Shown: piece by piece, positions 34,193-46,376 of the stretch
Layout: every line of letters begins with the position of its first letter
How positions within the stretch are numbered: position 1 is the stretch's first letter
From: Tetrastigma voinierianum
Taxonomy: Eukaryota > Streptophyta > Magnoliopsida > Vitales > Vitaceae
Direction: 5' to 3'
DNA: 64,000 bases
Assembly (NCBI GenBank): GCA_016808115.1
Contig: JAEQBH010001515.1
Span: forward strand, 148,028-212,027
Made by a program: the position numbers and the translations under genes
Notes under the pieces: generated by a model
What the model was told of the DNA's origin: nothing
Database searches by the model: none
The model's input: the letters and a program-made list of their open reading frames with translations, nothing else

Positions 34193-34474
34193 ATGAATGG
34201 AATTCAGCTGGGATCTCTGATCATACTGTTGCTAGTTTCGAGCCCAGCCATGGCTAAACCTAGCTTCTTGTCCAAGGGTGGTCGGAGAGGTTGCCTGGCC
34301 TGTCTTGCTTTCTTGCGGAAGAACGGTCCGGCCAAGCCATCGCAGCGTTGTTGCCAAGGAGTTAAGAAGGTGAATGGAATGAATGGCGAAAACAAAGAAA
34401 TGATCGGATCGCCATTAATATTTGTGAGTGCATTAAGTGTAAGATTTTCCTTTTATGTGGGCTTTATTAATTAA
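34193..34474 (+). pseudogene. Non-specific lipid-transfer protein, C-terminally truncated
   Basis: These small secreted proteins carry lipids across the cell wall space and in defence signalling. The first 21 residues (MNGIQLGSLIILLLVSSPAM then A) form a clear signal peptide with an AxA cleavage site. Next comes CLACLAFL, then SQRCCQGVKKVN, matching the C2 and C3-C4 core (C...CCxGVK) of the eight-cysteine motif. An intact family member would continue with the C-x-C motif and two further cysteines, about 50 residues more. Instead the sequence changes after KKVN into an unrelated tail and stops. The first conserved cysteine also lacks its normal spacing. A TATA-like cctataatatc and CT-rich leader precede it, so it might be transcribed. 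Confidence 0.6.
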
Positions 34475-35150
34475 AATTAACTGAATTAAGTTTGGTCTAA
34501 TAAAGTGAGACATAAGGATTCTTATTAATTTAATACAATGGGTAAGTGTGTAATGAAGACTACCACTCGTAATGGCATTCGCCGCACTAAAACTCTATAA
34601 ATAAAAAGTTCTCGTTCCTCCCTAACCCTAAGCAGATACGTAATTCAATACTACATACGTGATTCGTAGAAAACTTTTCTAACTCAGGAGCGACGCCCCA
34701 TTAAGCCGCTGTCATAAACTGGGATAGCGAGAAGATTCGGTGATCATACTGCAGATCTTCACGATTCCCGCATCAACCAACCACATTCCAAATCAAAAGA
34801 TGCTATATTCAAATTCTCTCTATGAATTATGCTTTGTATTCTAACTGTGGTAATCTAGGATGATTTTACATGTCCTACTTTAAGGGGACACTGGTTAATA
34901 TCAATTACGATCCTGCTTCGTGCCCGTTCTCGCAAACAAAGGTGGGTCCACCTTCGACCCGCTCTCCCGTCGATCTAAAACCAATCGTAACCAAAGAAGA
35001 TTCTTCTCTCTAATTTTAATTTTCCATTTGGTGATTGGTTTGATTGAAGGGTTGAAAACCTAATTTTAATTGGAAATCTAATCCTTCATTGATTTTTGTC
35101 ATAGTTTGGACAAAAATAGCTTTATTGTTCTCTTATAAAAATAACAATGT
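34475..35150. other. Sequence downstream of the lipid-transfer gene, possibly part of a retroelement LTR
   Basis: The phrase aaaactctataaataaaaag with a following cctccctaaccctaa resembles the TATA and leader region of a plant LTR, and it begins where the lipid-transfer homology stops. No convincing LTR ends or coding domains were found. Confidence 0.25.
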
Positions 35151-35690
35151 CCTATCAAAGATATATGTAAATATGTGCGATAGATCAAGCACTACTTTGG
35201 TCTAAAATAAGTTATTATTTAAAAAAACATGGAAATGGTTAAGTTTATAAATGTTAGATTATTTGAAGGTTATTATTAAACCAAATATTTCTTGGATTGA
35301 AATGACCATCAAATTTGACCTTCATCAATTTTTATCTGATTTTAATAAAAATAAATTTATTTTCTTGTAAACTACCCTTTCTTTTAAGAGAATGTAAATA
35401 AATAAAATGAAAAAATACTGTTTTATCCAAAATAGGTTATTTTTCAATAAAAAAAATATCAAAAATATATATTTTTTAAAGAAATATAAAAATGTTAGAT
35501 TCACAAATTTAGGGTTATTTGATGTCTTTTAACCCAATATTTCTCGACTTAAAAACACTTGGAAATATCAATTTTGGAAATCAACATTTTATAAATTTTT
35601 TACCATATGTTGATTTTTTTTTATTGTCTTGTAAAAATAATCATTTTTTTTATAAGAAACATTTGTATATAAAGATTGGGAGGGTCTTTT
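35150..35690 (+). repeat. Two direct copies of an AT-rich module; a third, inverted, at 49900-50110
   Basis: Blocks aatgttagattatttgaagg and aaccaaatatttcttgg at 35250-35300 are echoed by aatgttagattcacaaattt and aacccaatatttctcg at about 35490-35550. The inverse of 49930-49995 gives the same pair (aatgttagatttacaaattt, aaccaaatatt). The modules flank the large Tat element on both sides in opposite orientation. Confidence 0.55.
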
Positions 35691-35726
35691 TGTTCAAATG
35701 TTCAAGAAAAATATGAAAATGATTGG

Positions 35727-36469
35727 TGATATGGGTAAAAATCACCTAATATCCTATTCCTAGCCCGTGAGGAAATGGTGGCTCCATACAAACCCGCCCT
35801 TTTATGTCGCCTCAAAGCAGAGGTCCGATTCATCGGGCCCAAAGCCTGGGATCCGAGACTCCGCTCAAAACTGTGAACCGTCTCATAAGCCCGCATAAAC
35901 CCATTCAAATGTAAAATAGAAAAGATATATTTTATTTATCCTCAGATCCCCCCACAAGGGGAAGAGCTGATAAGAGTGAATCATCGCTACCGACATCTTC
36001 CCATATGAAAGAAGACTATCCTGCAAACCACTTTTCATATCCTCGCACTGTGATCCGACAAAGTGCAATAAATATCCCATCCAATGGGGAAGAATCCTTA
36101 TTACCCTCAAATTGGGAATAATATACACTATAAATACAGGGTCACCCCAGCGGTGAAAGGTACGCCAACATTCTTACACACATTCTTAGACACATACCGA
36201 TATGCAACACATCTCGCCCTAAGGCTCATTCTTTTCTCATAAAGAAACCGACTTAGCACGGAGCGTCACGCACAGCCCCGCCAACCCCCCCTTCTTCCTT
36301 GTTTTTAGGGCACCATATCCGTAGAGTCGGCCGATCGCCAAAGAAGCAGCCGATCCCGCCCTCGCCCTGCATAATCCAGACGCCCGTATCCCAAATTTCA
36401 CTCAACAACCGGTCCCGCCACGACTTTTACGCCTTCTCCGCACTTCGCCCGCTGAAAAAAGCATCATCA
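35727..36469 (+). mobile_element. 5' LTR of the Tat element
   Basis: It starts tgatatgggtaaaaatc and ends gcatcatca, immediately before the primer site. The middle part aaaatagaaaagatatattt to ccccccacaaggggaag is nearly the same as in the right LTR. GC-rich parts differ by many small indels. Confidence 0.8.
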
Positions 36470-36470
36470 C

Positions 36471-36484
36471 TGGCGCCGCTCAGG
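36471..36484 (+). promoter_or_regulatory. Primer-binding site (TGGCGCC type)
   Basis: The bases tggcgccgctcagg lie one base after the LTR end. A TGGCGCC start is the usual primer site of Tat and Athila elements. It would pair with the 3' end of a host tRNA to prime minus-strand synthesis. Confidence 0.7.
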
Positions 36485-36912
36485 AACGACAAGCCTGACA
36501 AATATAATCGATTTCGCTACTAATGGTATCGACTTCAACACAAGTTAGAGTAACACCAATCCACCAAGGATGCAGATCCACTCCGGCCATCGCGACAACA
36601 GACCCCCGTGACGCGAGAAGTAACGCAAGCTAACACAAACGGCAAGCACTCCGCCGTCAATCAACGCCAAGGAGGAATTGGAACAATCGACGTATCGGAT
36701 GCTGACATCCACGGAGCTCGACAAAACCGTGAAGGCCATGACACTCCCCCCACGAAGACCGAATGCCAGCAGAATCTGCAGAATCCCGAGAGGTCACGGG
36801 CGTAATCCAGTCAAGCCGGGGGGGCACGAGTCGCACTAAATTTCAGAGCAATCCCCGAAGACGTGCCTGAAGCAGTGGAACCTCCGCCCTCATCGCCACG
36901 GAAGAGCGTACT

Positions 36913-37623
36913 ATGGAGCAGAGGTTCAGGAGTCTTCAGCAGGAAATCAGCCGTATGAAAGAGGTAGTTAAAGGACGTACCCCAGATACTATGGATACCT
37001 TGGTACAACAGACTGAATCACCATTCGCAGTCGAAGTACTACGTTACCCGCTCCCAGCAAAATTCAGAATGCCGCAAGTGGAAGTCTTTGACGGAGCCAA
37101 AGACCCCGTCGACCATCTCAACACTTACAAGAACCAGATGGAGTTGCATGGGTATCAGATCCGCGCACGCTGGCCACCACGCCGGGAAAAGGCCCAAATT
37201 AGCCTCGGTTTTAATAGAATTCCTCCCTCATCAAAATCTTCGTTCCGAGAGCTATCCATCGCTTTCGTCTCCCACTTCATCGGAGCTAGGACGTACAGAA
37301 AGCCGAGCTACCATCTATTGAACATCAAACAAGGCTCGCAGGAAAGCTTGAAGTCATACGTTCAAAGATTCAACGCCGAATCCTTGAAGATAGATCTGCC
37401 AGATGAAAAATTCGCAATCACTGCGTTCATCGCAGGGCTAGGAGTACAATCAAAGGACTTAATGTTTTCCATCTCAAAAAATCCTCAGGCAAGTATGGCC
37501 GAGGTACTCGCCAAAGCAGAGAAATACATAAACGGCGAGGAAGCCCCTGCACCAAGAGGGAGAACTCGGCCCACCCATAAAGGAAAGGCACATTGCACAA
37601 AACTAGCGAGACTGAGTCTCTAA
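36913..37623 (+). pseudogene. Tat gag, largest intact frame in the window (236 codons)
   Basis: The frame contains LPAKFRMPQVEVFDGAKDPV, the conserved gag start, then SSFRELSIAFVSHFIGART, YHLLNIKQGSQESLKSYVQR and a FIAGL segment with MAEVLAKAEKYINGEE at the end. These are the standard blocks of Tat gag. A short replaced stretch around residue 85-100 (PPRREKAQISLGFNRIPP) is where the WY motif is normally found and suggests local frame damage. The zinc knuckle that should follow is not evident. The frame ends at a stop at 37621. Confidence 0.8.
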
Positions 37624-38179
37624 AAGACAAAGACGACCGTGAGAAGTCTCGAAAGATCGAGAACGACCTCCGTGCCATGGGAAATCTCGTAGACCGCTCC
37701 TGGCCCACCATAATCAGAAAGACGACGACGTTACTCGCCGCAGCGCTTCACCCCGCTAACAGCCTCAGTGTCACAAGTCTTACATGAAGTACGAAACGAA
37801 AGTAAAGCCTCGAGGTGGCCGACTGTGATGAAATCGCATCCCCACTAGAGAGACAACACTAAGTATCACACTCCATAGGATCTACATGGGCACCGCACCG
37901 GCTAACTATACAACCGAGGAGAGAAACAGAGTACCTAATACAACCAGGATACCCGCGTTTCATATCTCCAGAAATCAAAGCCCAAAATCGTGCCCGTAAT
38001 CAAGCCCAAAAAGAGGGACTGTGACTTAACTCGCAACACCATTTAGACAAACGACGACTCAAAGATCAAGAACTCGGAGAAATCCACGTAATCTCAGGAG
38101 GATTCGCAGGAGGAGGGGAATCTAGTTCTACTTGAATCCACCAAAGATCGTCACTGATAGGAAATACAAACAATATCTA

Positions 38180-38767
38180 AACTACCTCGACTGCACACAA
38201 CCATCACGTCGACCAAAGATCCGAGGGATATCGAAGATCCCCATGACGCACTCATCGGGTGGTTCGATCGCAGCTCAACACAACAAATATCGGTCTTAGT
38301 CGACAACCTAAGTTCTACGACATCATTTTCGGGCTTCGCCTTTGACAAATGGGGCGTGTGGTAGAAAACTCGAGTCTGGCCAACACGCACGGCGCAGGAT
38401 TTTTTCGAAAAGGTTTCACATTGGCTCAATTCAACTAGTACTCACTCTGGGAGAACCTCCATGTCAGGCAACGACGACGGCAAGATTTCTCATTGTAGAC
38501 GCCCCATCAGCTTATAACATGTTACTAGGGAGGCCTTCTCTCAACGCAATGAAAGCCATCCCATCCGCGTATCATCTGGTTATCAAATTTCCAACCATTC
38601 ACGGAATAGGGATGGTTCGAGGAGATCAGCGGGTGGCCAGGGAGTGCTATATAGCCTCCGTCAAACAGAGAGCAGTCGACAACGTTAATATGGACGAGCT
38701 CGACATGCGGGACGAGGTCCTCACCCGACCCGAACCTTCCGAGGAACTTGAGCCTCTGCCTCGATGA
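38180..38767 (+). pseudogene. Tat protease and downstream linker, broken
   Basis: Near 38240-38330 a frame reads DPHDALIGWFDRS then VLVDNLSSTTSF, which takes the place of the protease core VDxGSS. The frame 38342-38767 later gives FLIVDAPSAYNMLLGRPSLN, then AMKAIPSAYHLVIKFPT and a VARECYIAS segment. This block sits between protease and RT in Tat elements and is well preserved. The catalytic triad is damaged. Confidence 0.75.
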
Positions 38768-39039
38768 CGACCGAACATCTCGGCCTACATCTGCCCAGAC
38801 AGCAGAAAATCTTAAGCTGCTCCTCGCGCAGCTTCAAACACAGGACGCTCGCATGGAAGCGCTTAGATATGGGAGGGATCAATTCCTCGCAAAGAATCAC
38901 TACAATCAACACCAAATTCCATCCTTCAAGCCAATCATGTAAGCGCAGGAGCCACCCAGAAAAGGCAAAAAGGCCATCAATGAGATATGGAAACTCCTCT
39001 GCCAGAGCGATCAGTGGAAGCAGAATAGCCCGAAAGGTC

Positions 39040-39754
39040 AGCCAACTGCACTCGAAAGCAAACCGCAAACGGGCGACCAGATCGACACCGACATCATCAG
39101 CCCGTCCAAAGGATGCCTTCCCCTTACCAAGAATTAACCTCATCGTGGATACTACAGTCATGAACTTCTAGTTTCATGGATGCCTCTTCCTGCACAACCG
39201 CATCGCACGACCCCAAGACCAAGAAAGACCTCGTCATTACAAAGACAAGGACCTATTGTTACCGAGTGATGCCGTTTAGGCTCAAGAATGCGGGAGCGAC
39301 CTACCAGAGGCTAGTAAATCGGATGTTTCAAAAACAGATAGGCACTACTATGGAAGTATACATAGACGACATGCTGGTTAAGTCTACTACTGCTGACGCC
39401 CACATCGCTCATCTCTCAGAGGCATTCCAGATTTTAAGAAACTATAATATGAAGCTGAACCCAGCCAAATGCGCCTTCGACGTGTCGGCCGGAAAATTTC
39501 TGGGCTTCATAGTCAATCATAGGGGAATCAAAGCAAATCTGGACAAAATAAGGGCATTACTCGACATGCCGCCGCCGTCAGGGATAAAGGAAGTACAACG
39601 ACTAACAGGGAGAATACCGCCTGCCGTTTCTGCTGTGTCCGCAGCAAGGGATAGATGCCACTCCTCTTCCAAGTTCGAAGAAAGCCTTTCAATGGGATAT
39701 TACAGCGCGAGGAGGCTGCCTCACAATAAGACACACCGAGCCCTCCCATCCTAA
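39040..39754 (+). pseudogene. Tat reverse transcriptase, partly intact
   Basis: From 39230 the frame reads TYCYRVMPFRLKNAGATYQR, then TMEVYIDDMLVKS, the catalytic motif with both Asp residues, and KCAFDVSAGKFLGFIVNHRG. All are standard RT blocks in the form used by Tat. The N-terminal part (39040-39170) is in other frames and shows DAFPLPRIN. The frame is lost after LTGRI at about 39610. Confidence 0.85.
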
Positions 39755-39993
39755 GAAGCTCCCCACGAAGGAACTCCTCACTGTGACTTAGCCGTGTCGA
39801 ACTTTTCAACCAAATACCGCCCTCGTCAGAGAAAAGAACTGACTCAAAGATCCGCTTATTACCGCAGCCGAGCCCTAAGAGGAGCAAGAGAAAGATACCC
39901 AAATGGAAAATTACTTTGGGCTCGGTGATCGGCCGCTTCTAAGCTTCGCCGTATTTCCAGGCTCATACCATAGAAGTCCCAACTGAATACCCA

Positions 39994-40690
39994 ATGAAGC
40001 AAGTACTGCACAAACCGAAGACCTCTGGCAGACTAATGAAATGGGCCATAGAACTAAGCGAGTTTGATATCAGATACAGGCCGAAAACTGCCATAAAGGG
40101 GCAGGTCCTGGCAGACTTTGTCATGGAATTTGCATCAACAGAATCCGACACGGATACCCAGGCAACAACCGACCTTTCCACTTGGAAGCTCTTTGTGGAT
40201 GGAGCCTCAAACGCCCAAGGAGCCGGAGCAGTCTTATCCTAACCTCTCCCAAGGAATGTATTACTGAATATGCACTCGTGCTTGATTCGTAATATCCAAC
40301 AACGAGCCGACATGAGGTTTGCCATACAGCTCCTCAACCTTGCTTATTCATTGGGGAGGTTGATCGGGCTAGAGGTATACAGTTGACTCCCAACTGGTGG
40401 TCAGACAGATAGAAGACACATATGAGGCCAAAAGCGAGAGAATGATCCTATATCTCCAGAAGGTTCGCGACTTATCAAAGAAATTCGCCCGGGTCCAGGT
40501 AACACATGTCCCCAGGGCAGAAAATTCCCGAGCCGACGCTTTGGCAAAGCTAGCCACAACCTCTCAGGAAGACCTCAGCATGACGACACCTGTCGAATAC
40601 TTAGCAGACCCTTCCATCGATCCTCATAGCATGATGATCGCCCCAGCAGATCCGAATGAGTTGACGGACTATTTGGGAGTATATTAATGA
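39994..40690 (+). pseudogene. Tat RNase H and second RNase H-like domain
   Basis: The first frame (39994-40242) begins with the end of the regular RNase H, RLMKWAIELSEFDIRYRPKT and then IKGQVLADFV, and continues into WKLFVDGASN, which opens the second domain with its first Asp. The frame 40397-40687 carries LSKKFARVQVTHVPRAENSR followed by ADALAKLA, the end of that domain. A second, archaeal-type RNase H is a known mark of the Tat group. Stops and a frame change separate the halves. Confidence 0.8.
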
Positions 40691-41094
40691 CTAACCCTAC
40701 CAAGGACCCGAAAGAAGCAAAATGCAAGATAAGAGTGAGATCTTCTCCGTATTTACCAACCACAAAGGAAGCCTCACAAGCGAGGATTCTTCACCTTTCC
40801 CTCAAATGCTGCCTCAGAGAGGATACTGGCACGTAATGAGAGAGGCATGAAGGTGTATGTGGAAATCACATTCGAGTTCTGGCTTTAGCAGAAAGGTTCA
40901 GATTGTGGTTACCACTGCCAAATTCCTATTCATGACTTTAATCGACTTAGTCAAAAATGCAAGGTTTGGCGTATACCCAAAAATACTACACCTCCCGCCA
41001 ACCCCTAACATCAATTACACTCGCCCTTCCAGTATGTGGTTTCGATATATCAGTCCCTCGCCCATCAAGAAGGATAGTGTAAATTCATAATTAT

Positions 41095-41860
41095 CAGTCA
41101 TGGATTATTTCACCAAATGGCGTAAGCCGAGCCCTTAGCCACGATCACAAAGAGCAAAAGATACACTTCGCGCATGAGCCATCATTCGCAGCCTGCATCC
41201 CGAGAGCCCCGTATCACAATGGAAAACAGCTCGACAACACTAAATTTAGAGATTTTGTGCCGAGCTCGAATTAAGAATTATTACTGGCCCTCAAAGACAC
41301 TCCGCAATAAACTGACAGCCGAGGTCACCATCGTGACTCGAAAAGCCGCGAAGACCAAGTTGGAAGACCACAAAGAGAGTTGGGTAGAATACCTCCCGAG
41401 GTACTACGGGCCTTACGCGTGAACAACACAAAAGATGTTTACTATGGAAACCCCTTTGCCTTAGCTGGGCACCGAGGCGCGTCTCAGGTTCAATAAAATC
41501 TCGTGGATTGAGTTAGCATCGAGAGCACATAACGACGAGGTTCTTCGGCCTAACCTAGAACTCCTGGACGAAGCTGGAGCAACAAAAAAGCATCGAGAAT
41601 ATTTCCAAAAAGGAAAAACTAAGAAATACTACAATAAAGGTCGCCCCTCGGGGTTACATTCAAAGTACTTGTCTTAAAGAAACCCCGCCTAAGTAAAGAA
41701 AAACCCGCCGCATCTTTAAACTCGGGCCCCAACCTGGAAGGTCCTTACATCATATCTCGAAATGTCGTCGCAATTATGAGCTCCAGACGAGGAAGGAAAA
41801 TCTGCAAAGATACGTGGAATGCGAATTACTCCAACCGTTTTACCAAGAAGCACGGCTTGT
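41095..41860 (+). pseudogene. Tat integrase, heavily broken
   Basis: At 41098 a frame reads VMDYFTKW, the start of the catalytic core with its first Asp. Pieces near 41190-41290 match the region of the second catalytic Asp, and KTKLEDHKESWVEYLPR at 41350 matches the segment after the core. From 41560 there is LELLDEAG and at 41720 GPNLEGPYIISR, with TWNANYSNRF close to 41815, the usual C-terminal end. Frames change at least four times. Confidence 0.75.
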
Positions 41861-42074
41861 AAAGTTGAATAAAAGCCCCATCTGATCTTATGTGACAAGT
41901 GGAGCATTCATTAATTATTTGGTTAGACATCTCAAACAATGAGAGTATAAGATGCGTAAAAGCATAAATAAGAAGATACACAGATATAAAAAGAAGAGTT
42001 TCTCTTTATCTCGGGACAATTACATTCGGGCCATAATCACGGCGGTTCTGACATCTTTGAGAAGTGATTCAACA

Positions 42075-42500
42075 TGCTAGCCCCTCGAGAACAAAAAAAA
42101 AAAAAAGAAAGCATAATAGGAAAACCCATAAGGAAAAAGCCTCTTTATTACACCTATTACACCGAGTTACGCCTAAAGCATCATCCCCTACATCCTGTAT
42201 ATCATACAACAAAAAAAAAAGAGGAAAAAGATGGGGACAAAGAGGAAATGTGGAAGCAGAAGATGAAGAAGAAGGAGAAGAAGAGGTGACAGGAAGAAAA
42301 GAAAAAGAGAAAAGTGGGTGGTGAGTTTAAGAAAAAGAGGGAGAAATGTATGCAAGAAGAGAAAAACAAGAAAAAAAGGGACGGAAGGAATTTCAGAAGG
42401 AAAGAAGGTATGAGAAAGTCAGGAAAAAAAAAAAAAAAAAAAGACAAGATGAGAGGTAGAATGGAGGAGGAAGAAGATAAAACGAAAAAATGGAAAGAGT
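42075..42500 (+). repeat. Purine-rich low-complexity tract after integrase
   Basis: About 420 bases are dominated by A and G (aaaaaaa, gaagaagga). Overlapping frames on both strands give Lys/Glu or Phe/Ser runs and are artefacts of composition. Confidence 0.7.
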
Positions 42501-42839
42501 AGCGCAAAACCTGCGCCGCCCCCTCCGGACGCACTCCCTAGCCAAAGGCTAGGGAATAACATAATCTTCACAAAAGTGAGACAGTGGAAAACACAACTCC
42601 CACAAGCGGAGATCCGTAAAAGCCTACCAAAGTGCACGGAAACCCGAAGGCAACAACCGAAAGGTCCACCCTGTGCGAACTTCATTCACAAAAGCGGAGT
42701 CTCCAAAAGACCATAAAGCAGGGACAACGGAACAACTATTTATAAGCAGGGCCAAGCGCCCAAAAGGCCAATGCAAGAACTGCTCCAAATTCTCCAAAGA
42801 TACGGCTAGTCAAGACTCTTTTCTGAACCCGAAAGTCAC

Positions 42840-43960
42840 ACTAAGCGCTCCTTCCCATGCGCATGAATCACCTAACGCCACTAAGGCCACTTACGCCATG
42901 AGCCCCGCTTGCTCACTCGACGAGACGATCGCTTCAACACAAGCCACGCCGCTTAAACGAGTCGATCAACTCATTTCGGCCGAACGCCACCAAGGCCATC
43001 GCGCCACGAGCCCCGTTCACTCCGACGAGGTCGCCCGCTTCAACACAAAGCACGCTTAAACGAGTCGACAACTCATTTCGCCGGAACGCCACCAAGGCCA
43101 TCGCCATGAGCCCCGTTGCTCACTTCCGACGCAGGACGCTCGTCAGCCACAGCCACGCCGCCTAAACGAGCCGGACAATCCCATTTCTACTGAACGCCAC
43201 TAGCGCCACCGCGCCATGAGCCCCGCGCTCACTCCGACGGTCGTCACCAACACGCCACGCGCTCTAAACGAGTCGACCAACTCATTTCGGCCAACGCCAC
43301 CTGCCGCCGCCATGAGCCCGTTGCTCACTCGACGAGGTCGTCAGCTTCAACACAGCCACGCCTAAACGAGTCGGACAACTCATTTCTACTGAACGCCACC
43401 AAGGTCGCCGCACCATGAGCCCCGCGTTCACTCGACGAGGTCGCCCGCTTCAACACAGCCACGCCGCTTAAACGAGTCGATCAACTCATTTCTACCGAAC
43501 GCCACTGCGCCCCCCGCGCCATGAGCCCCGCTGCCACTCGACGAGGTCGCTCGCTTCAACACAGCCACGCTAAACGAACAGATCAACTCATTTCTACTGA
43601 ACGCCCACCAAGCGCCCCGCGCCATGAGCCCCGTTGTTCACTCGACGAGGTCGCCCGGCCAACACAAAGCCACGCCGCCTAAACGAGTCGATCAACTCAT
43701 TTCTACTGAACGCCACCAAGGCCATCGGCGCCATGAGCCCCGTTGCTCACTCCGGGACGAGGCTCACCACCAACACAGCCATGCCGCTCTAAAGGAGTCG
43801 ATCAACCCATTTCGGCCGAACGCTACCAAGGCCACGCGCCATGAGCCCCCGTTGCTCACTCGACGAGGACGTTATGCTCAACACGCCACGCCGCCAACCA
43901 GTCGATCAACCCATTTCTGGTCGAACGCCACCGTGCCACATCACCACAAAAGTAGCCACG
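42840..43960 (+). repeat. Tandem array I in the Tat 3' region (about 10 units of 98-114 bp)
   Basis: The landmark aaacgagtcgatcaactcat and its variants occur at about 42961, 43064, 43170, 43272, 43370, 43476, 43578, 43687, 43797 and 43911. Each unit also has gccatgagccccg, cactcgacgag and aacacagccacgc. Units differ mainly by small indels in GC-rich places. It lies between integrase and the antisense ORF. Confidence 0.85.
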
Positions 43961-43989
43961 CCGCTGTGAAGACCAACTGCTCATGGTGA

Positions 43990-45745
43990 CGAGCTCTTCC
44001 TCGCCAACATGACGTGCTCCACTCTACACCATCGACGAAGCTCTTCCCGCCGCTACTGTGGACGAGCTCCACTCTACTATCTACATTGACGAGCTCTTCC
44101 TTCAGTTCACACGGACGAGCCCCTTACTTCTCATTCACATTGACGAGCTCTTCCTTCCAAACTTCACATGGATCTAGCCCACTCTACAACTCCACATCAC
44201 AGCCTCTTCCTCTACCACGTGATCGAGCTCCACTCTACAATCTACATCGACGAAGCTCTTCCCGCTACCACAAACGGACTAGCTCCACTCTACTATCTAC
44301 ATCGACGAGATCCTTCCTTCAGCTCACACCTGACGAGCCCGCCTACTATTCATCTCCCGACGAGCTCTTCCCATCGCCAATACGGGCGAAGCTCCTACTC
44401 CATTAGCTTTACATTGACGAGCTCTTCCCATCACCAACACGCGAGCTCCTACTCCATTGCTTTACATCGACGCAGCCTCTTTCCATCAATCAACATGGAC
44501 GAGCTTCCCACTACCGACTCACTCCCGCAAGCTCTTCCCATCAATCACCCGACGAAGCCCCCGCTCAAAGAATCTCACCGACAAGCTCTTCCCATCAGTC
44601 AACATGGGCGAGCTCCTACTCCACAGTTTACATTGACGAGCTCTTTCCATCAATCAACATGGACGAGCTCTACTCACGACTCACTCTGGCGAGCTCTTCC
44701 CATCAGTCAACATGGGCGAGCTCCTACTCCACAGTTTACATTGACGAGCTCTTTCCATCAATCAACATGGACGAGCTCTACTCACGACTCACCCTGGCAA
44801 GCTCTTCCCATCAGTCAACATGGACGAGCTCCCCTCTACTATCCACATCGACGAGCTCTTCCCTCAACTCAGACTGACGAGCTCTTCCTTCAGTTCACAT
44901 GGACGAGCTCCACTCTACTGTTCACTCTGACGAGCTCTTCCCATCAGTTAACATGGACGAGCTCCATTCTACTTTTCATTCTGACGAGCTCTTCCCGCTA
45001 CCAACATCGACGAAGCCTCGCCAAAGAAGCCATCGACGAAGTTTTCCCATCGGGCCAACTCGACGTAGCTCCACTCTACTAGCTCTTCCCATCAGTCAAC
45101 ATGGACGAGCTCCACTCTACTTTTCATTCTTACGAGCTCTTCCCACAATAATCGACGTAGCCTCGCTAGCTTCACCGACGAGCTCTTCCCATCGCTCAAT
45201 CCTGACGAAGCTCCACTCTACCAGCTCTTCCTATCGGGCCAACACGGACGAAAGCTCCACTTCCATTTTCATTCCTCGACGAAGCTCTTCCCCGTCACCA
45301 ACACTCGACGAGCTCCCGCCAAAGCAGCTTCACGACGAGCTCTTCCCATCATTAACTTAGACGAGTTTATTTCCACTATTCACCGACGAGCTCTTCCTCG
45401 ACAACAATCCTCGACGAGCTCTACTCTACTATTCACTCGACGAGCTTCCATCACCAAGATGGACGAGCTCTACGCTACTTTTCATTCTGACGAGCTCTTC
45501 CCGCCGCCACCGACGAGCCCTCGCCTAGCTTCACCGACGAAGCTCTTCCCATCGGGCCAACTGACGAGCTCTACCTACTATTCAATCGACGAGCTCTTCC
45601 CATCAAATAATCCCTGACGAGCTCTACTCTACTATTCACTCTGACGAGCTCTTCCCATCAGTCAGCATGAACGAGCTCTACGCTACTATTCATTCTGACG
45701 GGCTCTCCCCATCAGACAGCATGGACAAGCCCTCCAGCTATCCCT
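43990..45745 (+). repeat. Tandem array II in the Tat 3' region (about 54-bp basic unit, 108-bp higher order)
   Basis: The basic unit has gacgagctcttcccatcag, then tcaacatggacgagctc and ctactctact-like sequence. A higher-order pair is clear at 44584 and 44692, where 108 bp repeat almost exactly. Because 54 and 108 are multiples of three, one frame stays open for 304 codons (44168-45082) with an 18/36-residue periodic translation; that frame is a by-product of the repeat and has no known domain. Confidence 0.85.
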
Positions 45746-46376
45746 ACCAATCCGCATGGTCGAGTTCCCGTTAATCGCTTTGACAAGCTTTGCTTACCGG
45801 TTCGAGCAAAATCGCATATGAAACCCCAAGAGTAAAACGAGCCCAAAACAAAATATAACAAAAATGCGACTTATAACAAAGTATTTATTTATCAAAAGAG
45901 GCTACATATCCCCTCCCATGGTCGGGGACAAATGGGTATATATGTACATACATCAAAAAAAAAGAACCTGATTTGGGCCCTAGAGTCACGATAAGGGGAT
46001 GACGGCACGAGAATGGATTTCATCAGAGTGCCGGTCCTCGGGAATAATTCGCAGGCGTAGATTCCTCCGCCCCTCCCTCATCACTAGGAAGATCGAAATT
46101 GAAATCTAGGTCGTGGTACGCTGAGCCGCTTCTCAAAAGCAAGCCACCCAGGCTTCTCCATCGAGCACCGGCCATCCCGCAATCGCCTAATAACCTCATC
46201 CCTCGCAAGAACCATACCGACCGCAATGAAGATCGACGCTAACCCATGGCATCTTCCCACCGGGCCCGACGAACTCACAGTCTCGGCACTCGGGCGCACC
46301 GCTTCTAAGAGCACCTACTCCTGGAACTCGCGAATCCGCCACTCGTTGCGAGTTTCCTTTGTCAATCAAATGAGCA

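Noticed and set aside
34561..34900. Complete LTR inside the lipid-transfer gene remnant
   Set aside because: TATA-like and leader-like sequence is present but no matched TG/CA ends, target duplication or internal domains were found; kept only as a weak possibility.
42064..42534. Lys/Glu-rich (+) and Phe/Ser-rich (-) frames
   Set aside because: Low-complexity purine tract; both strands open purely because of composition.
44014..45360. Frames of 130, 304 and 153 codons, Ser/Thr/His-rich
   Set aside because: They follow the 54/108-bp repeat. The periodic translation with no domain, located in a retrotransposon 3' region, is better explained by the repeat.
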